DNA of 8,980 nucleotides from PRO6 sp049646625 (lineage in GTDB: Bacteria > Pseudomonadota > Alphaproteobacteria > Rhizobiales > Xanthobacteraceae). The position numbers and the translations under genes were made by a program. Below, one piece after another: positions 1 through 6,775 of this stretch (positions within the stretch are counted from its first letter, which is position 1; every line of letters begins with the position of its first letter). The DNA lies in contig JBARWE010000259.1 of assembly GCA_049646625.1 (NCBI GenBank), positions 1-8,980 on the forward strand, in the 5' to 3' direction. The notes beneath the pieces were generated by a model. That model saw only the letters and a program-made list of their open reading frames with translations. It was not told where the DNA came from and ran no database searches.

Positions 1-380
1 GCCTGGGCGAGCGGCCAGTCATCGGTCATGGTCAGGTCGATCCGCGCGCTGAGGCCGGCCGGGGTCAGCAGGTCGAGCCGCCGCAGCGCCCCGCCGGTCA
101 GCACCAGGGTCGGCCGCCCGGTCGGCAGATTGACCACCCCCATGTCGCGCCACCACACGCCCTGCCGGACCCCCGTGCCGAGCGCCTTGGAGCACGCCTC
201 CTTGGCGGCAAACCGCTTGGCGTAGGTCGCCACCAGCATGCGGTGCGAGCGGGCGCGCCGCGCCGCTCTGGCGCGCTCGGCCTCGGTGAAGATGCGATCA
301 AGAAAGCGCTCGCCGTGCCGCTCGATCACCCGCTCGATCCGGGTGATGTCGATCATGTCGGAGCCGAGGCCGATGATCAT
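1..380 (-). CDS. acpS: Holo-[acyl-carrier-protein] synthase AcpS (C-terminus cut by window edge)
   Basis: AcpS transfers the 4'-phosphopantetheine arm of CoA to a serine of apo-ACP, activating it for fatty acid synthesis in the cytoplasm. The translation opens MIIGLGSDMIDITRIE, the family N-terminal motif with the metal-binding Asp at residue 8. It continues with FTEAE (31-35) and RFAAKEACSKALGTG (56-70), where Glu61 matches the second Mg-binding residue. The last visible codons read MTDDWPLAQA, which resembles the usual end of the family, so only about 10-15 residues should be missing (126 seen; family about 120-140). The ATG at 380 overlaps the pdxJ stop as ATGA, so the two genes are translationally coupled and share the rel-pdxJ-acpS transcription direction. 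I see no missing key residue. Confidence 0.95.
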   Translation of the reverse strand, partial: MIIGLGSDMIDITRIERVIERHGERFLDRIFTEAERARAARRARSHRMLVATYAKRFAAKEACSKALGTGVRQGVWWRDMGVVNLPTGRPTLVLTGGALRRLDLLTPAGLSARIDLTMTDDWPLAQ

Positions 381-1126
381 GATTTCCGGCCGCGCCGCAT
401 CGCCTCGCGCATCGTGCGCACGGCCTCCGGCAGCCCGACCAACAGCGCTTCGCCCATCAGGAAATGGCCGATGTTCAGCTCGGCGACCTGCGGCAGCGCC
501 GAAATCGTTTCCGCCGTCTCGTAGTCGAGGCCGTGGCCGGCATGCACCTCCAGCCCCGCCGCCGCCGCGAGCAACACGCCGGCGGCGATGCGCTGCCATT
601 CGGCTTCCGCCTTGCCGCGATCGCCGGCGATGACGGCGTCGCACCACGCGCCGGTGTGAAGCTCGATCACCGGCGCCTTGAGGGTTGCCGCCATTTCGAT
701 CTGCGCCGGGTCGGCGGCGATGAACAGCGAGACGCGAATGCCGGCATCACCGAGCCGGGCAATCGCCGGGCCTAGCATCTGACGCTGGCCGACCACATCG
801 AGGCCGCCTTCGGTGGTCAACTCCTGGCGCCGCTCCGGCACCAGGCACGCCGCATGCGGCCGGGTGGCGATGGCGATCCGCACCATCTCGTCGGTCGCCG
901 CCATCTCGAAGTTGAGCGGCTTGGAAATCGTCGCCTTCAGCCGCGCCATGTCGTCGTCGCGGATATGGCGGCGATCCTCGCGCAAGTGCGCGGTGATGCC
1001 GTCGGCGCCGGCCTCGATCGCGGCAAGCGCGGCGCGCACCGGATCGGGGCGGCGGCCGCCGCGCGCGTTGCGCAAGGTGGCGACATGATCGACGTTGATG
1101 CCGAGGCGCGGCGGGACTTTGGCCAT
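377..1126 (-). CDS. pdxJ: Pyridoxine 5'-phosphate synthase PdxJ
   Basis: PdxJ condenses 1-deoxyxylulose 5-phosphate with 3-amino-2-oxopropyl phosphate to give pyridoxine 5'-phosphate, the ring-closing step of the DXP-dependent vitamin B6 route. The 249-residue product is full length for this TIM-barrel family. Seen in the translation: RLGINVDHVATLRNAR (7-22), GADGITAHLREDRRHI (40-55, His47 matching E. coli His45), PLNFEMAAT (70-78, Glu74 matching Glu72) and EVHAGHGLDYET (from 193, the GHG His198 matching His193). The frame stays open 19 codons upstream, but the start at 1126 (MAKVPPRLGINVDH) fits the family. It is preceded by GAGAG 7 nt away, a moderate ribosome site. It begins 25 bp after the rel stop and overlaps acpS by 4 bp, so all three are probably co-transcribed. 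Confidence 0.97.
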   Translation of the reverse strand: MAKVPPRLGINVDHVATLRNARGGRRPDPVRAALAAIEAGADGITAHLREDRRHIRDDDMARLKATISKPLNFEMAATDEMVRIAIATRPHAACLVPERRQELTTEGGLDVVGQRQMLGPAIARLGDAGIRVSLFIAADPAQIEMAATLKAPVIELHTGAWCDAVIAGDRGKAEAEWQRIAAGVLLAAAAGLEVHAGHGLDYETAETISALPQVAELNIGHFLMGEALLVGLPEAVRTMREAMRRGRKS

Positions 1127-1151
1127 GGGGCAACTCTCAAAAGCGGATTCG

Positions 1152-3452
1152 TCAGCCGTTGACGCGCTCGACTTTGGCGACAACCGGCTTGGCGCGCAAC
1201 TGCGCGATGATGGCGCTCAGATGCTTGAGGTCGTAGACTTCAAGATCGATGGTGACTTCGGTGAAATCCGGCAGGCGGCGGCTCATGCTGATGTTGTCGA
1301 TATTGCCGTCGTGCTCGGCGATCACGGTAGCGATCTGCGCGAGGCTGCCAGGCTCGTTGACGTTGTGAATCAAAAGCCGCGCAGGAAAGCGCTGCGGCGT
1401 CGCCTCGTCGATATCCCAGCGCACGTCGACCCAGCGCTCGGGCATGTCCTCAAAATCCTTCAGCGCCGGCGACTGGATCGGATAGATGGTGATGCCCTCG
1501 CCAGGCGAAACGATGCCGACGATCCGGTCACCCGGCACCGCCCCGCCGTTCGGGGCGAACTTCACCGGCAACGTGGAGTTGAGGCCACCGATCGGGATCG
1601 CCGACGAGGTCAGCGCCACCGCGCCGCCGCGCGAGCGCTTGAGCTTGAGGCGATCGGTCAGGCGCCGCTTCGGACCAAGGCCGGTGGCGCGCTCCTCCTT
1701 GTAATCAGGATACATCGCACGCGCGACGTCGGAGGCTTTCAGTTCGCCGCGTCCGACCGAGGCCATCACATCCTCGATCGAGTTGCGCGCCAGGCGTGGC
1801 AGCGCGCCGGTCAGCTTGTCGTCGTGATAGTCGACCTTGGCGCGAGTGAACAGCCGCTCAACGATGCGCCGGCCGAGGCTGACATACTGGTCGCGCACCG
1901 CGGCGCGGGTGGCGCGGCGGATCGCGGCACGCGCCTTGCCGGTGACGGCGAGCGTCTCCCAGGCGGCAGGCGGCGCGGCCTGCGCCGGCGAGGTCAACAC
2001 CTCGACCTCGTCGCCGTTCTGCAATTCCGACGACAGCGGCGCGAACTTGCCGTTAATCTTGCAGCCGACCGCGCTGTTGCCGACATCGGTATGCACCGCA
2101 TAGGCGAAGTCGATGACGTTGGCTTTGCGCGGCAGCGCGATCAGCTTGCCCTTCGGGGTGAAGCAGAACACCTGATCGTAAAACAGTTCGAGCTTGGTGT
2201 GCTCAAGGAACTCTTCCGGGTTGGCGCTCTGCGCCAGCATGCCGATGGTGTGGCGCAGCCAGGCGAATGCGTTGGACTCGCGCTTCAGCAATTCCGTCGG
2301 CGAGCCGGTGCCATCCTTGTAGAAGGCATGCGCGGCAATGCCGAACTCGGCGATGCGGTCCATCTCCTCGGTACGGATCTGCAATTCGACGCGCTGGTTG
2401 CCCGGGCCGATGACGGTGGTGTGGATCGAGCGATAGTCGTTCTGCTTGGGCGTCGAGATGTAGTCCTTGAAGCGCCCCGGCACCACCGGCCACGTGGTGT
2501 GGACGATTCCGAGCGCGGTGTAGCATTCCGAAACGGTGTTCAGGACTACCCGAAAGCCGAAGATATCGGAGAGCTGCTCGAAGCCGACCGACTTGCGCTC
2601 CATCTTGGTCCAGATCGAGAATGGCCGCTTGCGCCGGCCGATCACCCGCGCGGCCATGCCGGCCCCGGCCAGTTGCGACGACAACTGCGCCTCGATTTCA
2701 CCGATCAGGTTGCGGTTGCGCTCGGCCAGCGTATCGAGCCGCTGCATCACCACGGCGTAGGCCTCGGGATCGAGCACCTGGAAGGCGAGGTCTTCCAGTT
2801 CCTCGCGCATCTCCTGCATGCCCATGCGGCCGGCCAGCGGTCCATAGATGTCGAGCGTCTCCTCGGCGATGCGGCGGCGCGAGTCCGGGCGCACGAATTC
2901 CAGCGTGCGCATGTTGTGCAGCCGGTCGGCCAGCTTGACCAGCAGCACCCGCACGTCCTCGGCGATGGCGAGCAGCAGCTTGCGCAGGTTCTCGGCCTGC
3001 TTGGCCTCGCGTGAGACAAGCTCCAGCCGCTTCAGCTTGGTCAGACCCTCGACCAGCGTGCCGATGTCGGGGCCGAACAACTGGTCGATCTCGGCGCGGG
3101 TCGCCTCGGTATCCTCGATGGTGTCGTGCAGCAGGGCGGCGACAATGGTGGCGTCGTCGAGCTTGAGGTCGGTCAGAATCGCGGCAACTTCTAAAGGATG
3201 CGAGAAATAGGGGTCGCCCGAGGCGCGCTTCTGCTCGCCGTGCGCCTTCATGGCATAAACATAGGCGCGGTTGAGCAGATCCTCGTCGGTATCCGGGTTA
3301 TAGGCCCGCACCCGCTCCACGAGGTCGTACTGGCGCATCATTTTGGCGCGCGGACGGGGCGGCCGGGGCGGGACCACCACCGGGCGGGCGGCCACCGCGA
3401 CCTCTCCCTCGGCAGCCTGTGCCGGCAACGATTCATGGCGCCAGAACGCCAT
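1152..3452 (-). CDS. rel: Bifunctional (p)ppGpp synthetase/hydrolase (RelA/SpoT family)
   Basis: This cytoplasmic enzyme makes and degrades the alarmone (p)ppGpp and controls the stringent response; most alphaproteobacteria have one long Rel/SpoT protein. Domains in the 766-residue product: HD hydrolase (about 55-205) with intact metal residues His85, His109-Asp110 and Asp176; synthetase (about 240-380) with Asp296, Glu356 and the RFKD motif (327-330) typical of bifunctional enzymes rather than the EFDD of RelA; TGS domain (426-487) with conserved His454; helical region; and C-terminal ACT domain (about 690-766). Both activities therefore look intact. The zinc-finger-like segment before the ACT domain reads FAPNGGAVPGD (632-642) and lacks the usual cysteines. 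The start at 3452 was chosen because AGGAAGGA lies 9 nt upstream; the alternatives at 3488, 3341 and 3338 have no ribosome site. The neighbours are rpoZ upstream, behind a terminator, and pdxJ downstream. Confidence 0.97.
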   Translation of the reverse strand: MAFWRHESLPAQAAEGEVAVAARPVVVPPRPPRPRAKMMRQYDLVERVRAYNPDTDEDLLNRAYVYAMKAHGEQKRASGDPYFSHPLEVAAILTDLKLDDATIVAALLHDTIEDTEATRAEIDQLFGPDIGTLVEGLTKLKRLELVSREAKQAENLRKLLLAIAEDVRVLLVKLADRLHNMRTLEFVRPDSRRRIAEETLDIYGPLAGRMGMQEMREELEDLAFQVLDPEAYAVVMQRLDTLAERNRNLIGEIEAQLSSQLAGAGMAARVIGRRKRPFSIWTKMERKSVGFEQLSDIFGFRVVLNTVSECYTALGIVHTTWPVVPGRFKDYISTPKQNDYRSIHTTVIGPGNQRVELQIRTEEMDRIAEFGIAAHAFYKDGTGSPTELLKRESNAFAWLRHTIGMLAQSANPEEFLEHTKLELFYDQVFCFTPKGKLIALPRKANVIDFAYAVHTDVGNSAVGCKINGKFAPLSSELQNGDEVEVLTSPAQAAPPAAWETLAVTGKARAAIRRATRAAVRDQYVSLGRRIVERLFTRAKVDYHDDKLTGALPRLARNSIEDVMASVGRGELKASDVARAMYPDYKEERATGLGPKRRLTDRLKLKRSRGGAVALTSSAIPIGGLNSTLPVKFAPNGGAVPGDRIVGIVSPGEGITIYPIQSPALKDFEDMPERWVDVRWDIDEATPQRFPARLLIHNVNEPGSLAQIATVIAEHDGNIDNISMSRRLPDFTEVTIDLEVYDLKHLSAIIAQLRAKPVVAKVERVNG

Positions 3453-3555
3453 TTCCAGCGGTCCTTCCTGTTCCGGCCGACAAAGCATGCATCGGCATGT
3501 TTATGATCATAGTCCGGCAAACGCCCGGCAGGGAAGCGGAATCCAGGATATGTTG

Positions 3556-3582
3556 ATCTAATCGCTAATGTTTTTTCAGCAA
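3556..3582 (-). promoter_or_regulatory. Possible rel promoter
   Basis: On the minus strand TTGCTG (3582-3577) is followed 15 nt later by TTAGAT (3561-3556), or 16 nt later by TAGATC, in an A/T-richer stretch about 100 nt upstream of the rel start. It lies just downstream of the rpoZ terminator, where rel would need its own promoter. The match is weak and the spacing is short, so this is a candidate only. Confidence 0.25.
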
Positions 3583-3633
3583 GCGGGGCCACCCGGCGAA
3601 GCTGGCGGCCCAATGCGGCGGCGGCCCGAAACG

Positions 3634-3661
3634 GAAAAGGCCCGGACGCGAGGTCCGGGCC
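3634..3661 (-). terminator. Intrinsic terminator after rpoZ
   Basis: On the minus strand a perfect 9-bp GC-rich stem (GGCCCGGAC / GTCCGGGCC) with a 5-nt loop is followed at once by TTTTCCG, which is a typical Rho-independent terminator. It lies 67 bp past the rpoZ stop and before rel. A second small hairpin (GATCGC-gtcgt-GCGATC, 3666-3682) precedes it. It should end or attenuate rpoZ transcripts and so reduce read-through into rel. Confidence 0.8.
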
Positions 3662-3728
3662 ATGAGATCGCGTCGTGCGATCCGGTCTTGGGATCGGGTG
3701 ATCGGCGGCAGGCGCCGGCCGGGCGGGG

Positions 3729-4121
3729 CTACTCGTCCTCCTCCGGCTGCGCTTCCGGCGGCGCAAGCCCTTCGAGGCCCTTGAGAAGCTCTTCCTCGGT
3801 CATGCGCTCGACGGCAACCTCGGTGTCGTCGGCATCGACCGTCGCCCCGGCCGAACCGATCAGCGGCACCGTATCGGGTTCCGGCTCGTCGACCTCGACG
3901 AATTTCTGCAGCGAATGCACCAGTTCCTCGCGCAGATCCTCGGGCGACACGGTCTGGTCGGCGATCTCGCGCAGGGCGACCACCGGATTCTTGTCGTTGT
4001 CGCGATCGATCGTCAGCGGCGAGCCGGACGAGATGGTCCGCGCCCGGTGCGCCGCCAGCAAAACCAGGTCGAAGCGATTGTCGACCTTGTCAATGCAGTC
4101 TTCCACGGTGACACGCGCCAT
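3729..4121 (-). CDS. rpoZ: DNA-directed RNA polymerase subunit omega
   Basis: Omega is the smallest core RNA polymerase subunit; it binds beta' and helps its folding and assembly. The N-terminus MARVTVEDCIDKVDNRFDLV and the following VLLAAHRAR match the conserved omega fold, and KNPVVALREIAD (44-55) completes the core. The MARVT start is the segment that, in E. coli, forms part of the beta'-omega ppGpp-binding site 1, and it is unchanged here. The product is 130 residues against about 90 in E. coli. The extra length is a strongly acidic, low-complexity C-terminal tail rich in Glu, Asp and Pro, which is usual in alphaproteobacteria. The ATG at 4121 is preceded by GGAG with 9-nt spacing. The gene is followed by an intrinsic terminator and then rel, and is divergent from the NYN-domain gene. 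Confidence 0.96.
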   Translation of the reverse strand: MARVTVEDCIDKVDNRFDLVLLAAHRARTISSGSPLTIDRDNDKNPVVALREIADQTVSPEDLREELVHSLQKFVEVDEPEPDTVPLIGSAGATVDADDTEVAVERMTEEELLKGLEGLAPPEAQPEEDE

Positions 4122-4181
4122 TGACTGTCGCTCCGTTATTCAGGGCTGTTCAGGGCCGGAAATTGAATGCTGTCCCCGCTA

Positions 4182-4208
4182 GGTATAGGGGCAGGCGCCA
4201 TTTCGCAA
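4182..4208 (-). promoter_or_regulatory. Possible rpoZ promoter
   Basis: Read on the minus strand, TTGCGA (4208-4203) and TATACC (4187-4182) are 15 nt apart, and the -10-like box lies about 60 nt upstream of the rpoZ ATG. The same TATA core could serve a plus-strand promoter (TTGAAT at 4163-4168, TATAGG at 4184-4189, also 15 nt apart). The spacing is shorter than the usual 16-18 nt, so confidence is low. Confidence 0.3.
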
Positions 4209-4450
4209 GAGCGAAGTTGACGCCCCCGGCGCCCCGCCCCGGCGCGTCCAAGGCCAGCGGCGGCCATCGGACCAGCGTGCATCGGTGAAAAATACAAGGA
4301 ATCCGTGTTGCGACAGCTGCGATATCGGCGACGGAGCAGAGAGCCAAGAAATTGCTTCAAACCGGTATTACAAAATCAAGCATTCCACATACGAGCCTAT
4401 TGCGTCGGGGAACGCGGCATGGTGTCTGTCGCCTCGACTTAAAAGTCCGA

Positions 4451-4500
4451 TTGAAGTTCTTGCGCGTGCAGAAAACTTCAAAGCGCACGCGAAAGGTGCG
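4451..4500 (+). repeat. Interlocking inverted repeats in the NYN-gene leader
   Basis: Two inverted repeats overlap in A-B-A'-B' order: TTGAAGTT (4451-4458) pairs with AACTTCAA (4474-4481), and CGCGTGC (4463-4469) pairs with GCACGCG (4485-4491). A third stem, CGCAC (4484-4488) with GTGCG (4496-4500), competes for the B' arm. If transcribed this could form a pseudoknot or alternative hairpins 35-85 nt upstream of the NYN-gene ATG. The pairing is seen directly; any function is inference, and such repeats can occur by chance. Confidence 0.4.
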
Positions 4501-4534
4501 TCGGCAAATTCTACACGACAAAGACGGAAAATTA

Positions 4535-5164
4535 ATGCGAGCAAACTTGAATAAAATTGCCTTGTTCATCGATGGCGCCAATCTCTACGCCACGGCGAAA
4601 GCGCTGGGATTCGATATCGACTACAAGCGCCTGCTGAAGGAGTATCAGAGCCACGGCACGCTGCTGCGCGCGTTCTATTACACCGCCGTCATCGAGGATC
4701 AGGAATACTCCTCGATCCGCCCGCTGATCGACTGGCTCGACTACAACGGCTACACGGTCATCACCAAGGCCACTAAAGAGTTCGTCGACGCAGGCGGTCG
4801 CCGCAAGGTGAAAGACAATATGGATATCGAGCTTGCGGTCGATGCCATGGAACTGGCTGAGCACGTCGACCAGATCGTGCTGTTCTCCGGCGATGGCGAT
4901 TTTCGTTCGCTGGTCGAGGCGGTGCAGCGGCGCGGGGTGCGCGTCACCGTGGTTTCGACGATCTCCAGCCAGCCGCCGATGGTCGCCGACGAGTTGCGCC
5001 GCCAGGCCGACGTGTTCATCGATCTGGTCGACCTGCAGGACCGGATCGGCCGGGACCCGGCGGAGCGCGCCAGCACGCGCGAGCCGCGCCATCATACGCC
5101 GCGCTTCCTGCAACGCAGCACCACCGGCGTTTCGCAAGAGGACCACGACGATTTCGACGACTGA
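4535..5164 (+). CDS. NYN domain protein of the LabA/DUF88 family (putative nuclease)
   Basis: The 209-residue product is a NYN-domain protein (PIN-like fold), related to cyanobacterial LabA and DUF88 proteins. Members are thought to be metal-dependent RNases, but the target in this lineage is unknown to me. Acidic residues expected at the active site are visible: Asp13 in IALFIDGANL (8-17), Asp97 in DNMDIELAVDAM (94-105), and Asp120/Asp122 in FSGDGDF (117-123). The domain fills about residues 7-165; the remainder is a charged, probably disordered tail ending EDHDDFDD. I chose the ATG at 4535 because family homology begins a few residues later and the upstream open frame is A/T-rich and unlike protein. 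The ribosome site is poor (ACGGAAA about 6 nt away). No signal peptide or membrane segment is present. The uracil-DNA glycosylase gene starts 4 bp after the stop. Confidence 0.9.
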   Translation: MRANLNKIALFIDGANLYATAKALGFDIDYKRLLKEYQSHGTLLRAFYYTAVIEDQEYSSIRPLIDWLDYNGYTVITKATKEFVDAGGRRKVKDNMDIELAVDAMELAEHVDQIVLFSGDGDFRSLVEAVQRRGVRVTVVSTISSQPPMVADELRRQADVFIDLVDLQDRIGRDPAERASTREPRHHTPRFLQRSTTGVSQEDHDDFDD

Positions 5165-5168
5165 ACCC

Positions 5169-5828
5169 GTGCCGCTCAAGCGGCATGGAACGTTGCATCA
5201 TGCGACCGAGCCGGATCGCGACTGCCCGCTCTGCCCGCGACTCGTTGCATTCCGCGAGGCAGCGCGGGCGAAATCGCCCGCCTGGTTCAATGCGCCGGTC
5301 CCCTCGTTCGGCCACCGCGATGCCGCGCTGCTGATCGTCGGGCTTGCGCCCGGCCTGCAAGGCGCCAACCGCACAGGGCGGCCGTTTACCGGCGACTATG
5401 CCGGCGATCTGCTCTACGCCACGCTGATCGATTTCGGCTTCGCGCGCGGTGCCTATCACGCCTCGCCCGACGACGGCCTGCAATTGACCGATTGCCGGAT
5501 CACCAACGCGGTGCGCTGCGTGCCGCCGCAGAACAAGCCGCTCCCGGTGGAAATCAATACCTGCCGGGCCTTTCTCGTCGCGACGCTACGCGACATGCCA
5601 CGCCTGCGCGCCATTCTCGCGCTCGGCCGCGTCGCACACGACTCGACCGTCAAGGCGCTCGGCCTGCGCCTCAGCCAGACACCGTTCGGCCACGGCGCGG
5701 TGCACGAGACAGGTCACGCGCGGCTTTACGACAGCTACCACTGCTCGCGTTACAATACGAATACCGGCGTGCTGACGGAAAAGATGTTCCGCGACGTGTT
5801 CACCCGCATCCGCGCCGATTTAGGCTGA
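5169..5828 (+). CDS. udgB: Uracil-DNA glycosylase, family 5 (UdgB type)
   Basis: This base-excision-repair enzyme removes uracil, and in family 5 often other deaminated bases, from DNA. The product is 219 residues. Seen: CPLC (Cys19, Cys22) plus Cys117 and Cys132, the four ligands of the [4Fe-4S] cluster of family 4/5 glycosylases; motif GLAPGLQGANRTGRPFTGD (58-76), which is family 5-like because the acidic residue of the family 4 GEAPG motif is absent; LGRVAHDS in the central part; and YHCSRYNTNTG near the end, the substrate-binding motif. The start is a GTG at 5169, 4 bp after the NYN-gene stop. No in-frame ATG precedes the CPLC motif and no other start codon lies just upstream; a TTG at 5193 is a less likely alternative. 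No clear ribosome site is visible, so translation probably depends on coupling to the NYN gene. Confidence 0.93.
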   Translation: MPLKRHGTLHHATEPDRDCPLCPRLVAFREAARAKSPAWFNAPVPSFGHRDAALLIVGLAPGLQGANRTGRPFTGDYAGDLLYATLIDFGFARGAYHASPDDGLQLTDCRITNAVRCVPPQNKPLPVEINTCRAFLVATLRDMPRLRAILALGRVAHDSTVKALGLRLSQTPFGHGAVHETGHARLYDSYHCSRYNTNTGVLTEKMFRDVFTRIRADLG

Positions 5829-5844
5829 CGGGCGAATGCCCAAC

Positions 5845-5920
5845 TGTCATGCGCGGACCTAGTCCGCGCATCCATCTTCCTGCAAAAGGATGGCTTGCCG
5901 GGTCATGCCCGGCAATGCCG
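5845..5920. repeat. REP-like intergenic element with two palindromes
   Basis: Two strong hairpins flank a short spacer. The first is ATGCGCGGAC-cta-GTCCGCGCAT (5849-5871, 10-bp arms). The second is TTGCCGGG-tcatg-CCCGGCAA (5895-5915, 8-bp arms). Between them CCATC (5872-5876) and GATGG (5889-5893) can also pair. From memory, very similar paired palindromes with the CCATC/GATGG spacer recur between genes in Bradyrhizobium and Rhodopseudomonas genomes. The element sits exactly where the glycosylase gene and the methyltransferase gene converge, so it may also act as a two-way terminator. On the minus strand the second hairpin is followed by a TTTT run 7 nt later. Confidence 0.75.
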
Positions 5921-5936
5921 TGGAATGAAAGAAATC

Positions 5937-6725
5937 CTATCCCGCTACTCGTCCCTTGACGGCATTGGCACGGGCCGAGGTGACGATGCGGCCGGATGCA
6001 TCCGGCTGCAAGCTGGCCCGCACCCGCTCCTTCAAGCCTCTCGCTGCATCAGGCGGCAGCGCCTCGATCGTCGCCGACGTGCTCGACGACGTCATGCTGA
6101 TCGCCCAGAACTCGTCGAAATCGGCGAAGCCGCGCGATACCTCGATCTGCCGGGTCTCGACATCGCGCAAGCCGGCGCCCTGCCATAGCGCACGCATGGT
6201 TTCGAGCCGCGACGCATCGGCGCTCGGCGGGCGCGGCGGCAGCCGGCCGATCTTTCGCAACTCGGCAAGGATCGGCTCCAGCGGAAAGCCATAGCCGTAC
6301 ATATCCCAGGCATAGGCGGCGACCATCCCGCCGGGCGCCACCACGCGCGTCATCTCGGCGACGCCCCTGGCAGGATCGGGCACGAAGAAAATCACCAGCG
6401 CCATGATCGCGACATCAAGGCTGTCGGCGGCGAACGGCAGGGCCATCGCATCGCCAAGGCGGAAGGCGACCTTGTCCGCCGAGGGCCGCGACCGGGCAAA
6501 GGCAAGCTGCGCCTCCGACGGATCGATCGCCTCGACATGCGCCGGCGCGCAGCGCTCGACCACGAGTTCGGTGAAGGCGCCGTTGCCGCAGCCGATGTCG
6601 CCCCAGCGCAAGCCGGGCGCCTGATCGAGCCAGTCGAGGAATTGGGCGCCGGCCAGCCGGCTCCACACGCCCATGAGCTGTTCGTAGGCGCTGCCGTCGT
6701 TGAAATGGATTTGCGGCTCGCTCAT
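5937..6725 (-). CDS. Class I SAM-dependent methyltransferase, substrate unknown
   Basis: The 262-residue product has the Rossmann-like methyltransferase fold of the UbiE/Methyltransf_11 type. Motif I is DIGCGNG (43-49). The acidic residue that holds the SAM ribose is Asp68 in AIDPSEAQL. Motif II-like LGDAMALPFAADSLDVAIM and the VVAPGGMVAAYAWDMYG strand follow in the expected order. The C-terminal third, with FADFDEFWAISM, is specific to this subfamily and presumably binds the substrate. I cannot name the substrate: the overall pattern is that of small-molecule methyltransferases, and annotation as UbiE would be over-reading. The ATG at 6725 has GAAAGG 8 nt upstream. It follows smpB by 50 bp on the same strand, so it is probably the last gene of the dapA-mscL-smpB cluster, and it converges with the glycosylase gene. 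No membrane segment or signal peptide is visible. Confidence 0.87.
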   Translation of the reverse strand: MSEPQIHFNDGSAYEQLMGVWSRLAGAQFLDWLDQAPGLRWGDIGCGNGAFTELVVERCAPAHVEAIDPSEAQLAFARSRPSADKVAFRLGDAMALPFAADSLDVAIMALVIFFVPDPARGVAEMTRVVAPGGMVAAYAWDMYGYGFPLEPILAELRKIGRLPPRPPSADASRLETMRALWQGAGLRDVETRQIEVSRGFADFDEFWAISMTSSSTSATIEALPPDAARGLKERVRASLQPDASGRIVTSARANAVKGRVAG

Positions 6726-6775
6726 GCGATATACCTTTCGCTCAGGCGCGGCCCGATACCGGCCAGGCTGCCGCG

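Larger units (their letters stand above)
4122..4534. other. Gene-free divergent region between rpoZ and the NYN gene
   Basis: I see no convincing gene in these 413 bases. Short open frames exist on both strands, including an in-frame extension of the NYN gene back to 4352, but they show no protein-like composition and no ribosome site. No tRNA shape is visible. From about 4280 to 4534 the sequence is clearly richer in A and T than the surrounding genes. The region must supply the rpoZ and NYN-gene promoters. It also contains a small hairpin (TTCGC-aaga-GCGAA, 4202-4215) and the interlocking inverted repeats at 4451-4500. Confidence 0.6.

Noticed and set aside
1095..3014. Plus-strand open frame of about 639 codons opposite rel
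   Set aside because: It lies antisense to a clearly identified rel gene, has a low-complexity Arg/Asp/His/Gly-rich translation with no recognisable domain, and is the usual shadow of a GC-rich coding strand.
3453..3488. Alternative rel start at 3488 (12 residues longer)
   Set aside because: No ribosome site precedes it, whereas AGGAAGGA stands 9 nt before the ATG at 3452.
4352..4534. Upstream in-frame extension of the NYN protein by 61 residues
   Set aside because: The extension is highly basic, A/T-rich in third positions and unlike known family N-termini. The conserved domain begins just after the ATG at 4535. A separate leader peptide cannot be excluded but nothing supports it.
4280..4534. 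Low-GC stretch as a tRNA, small RNA gene or integration site
   Set aside because: No cloverleaf, T-arm consensus, direct repeats or integrase remnant could be seen. Lower GC is normal for a divergent promoter region.
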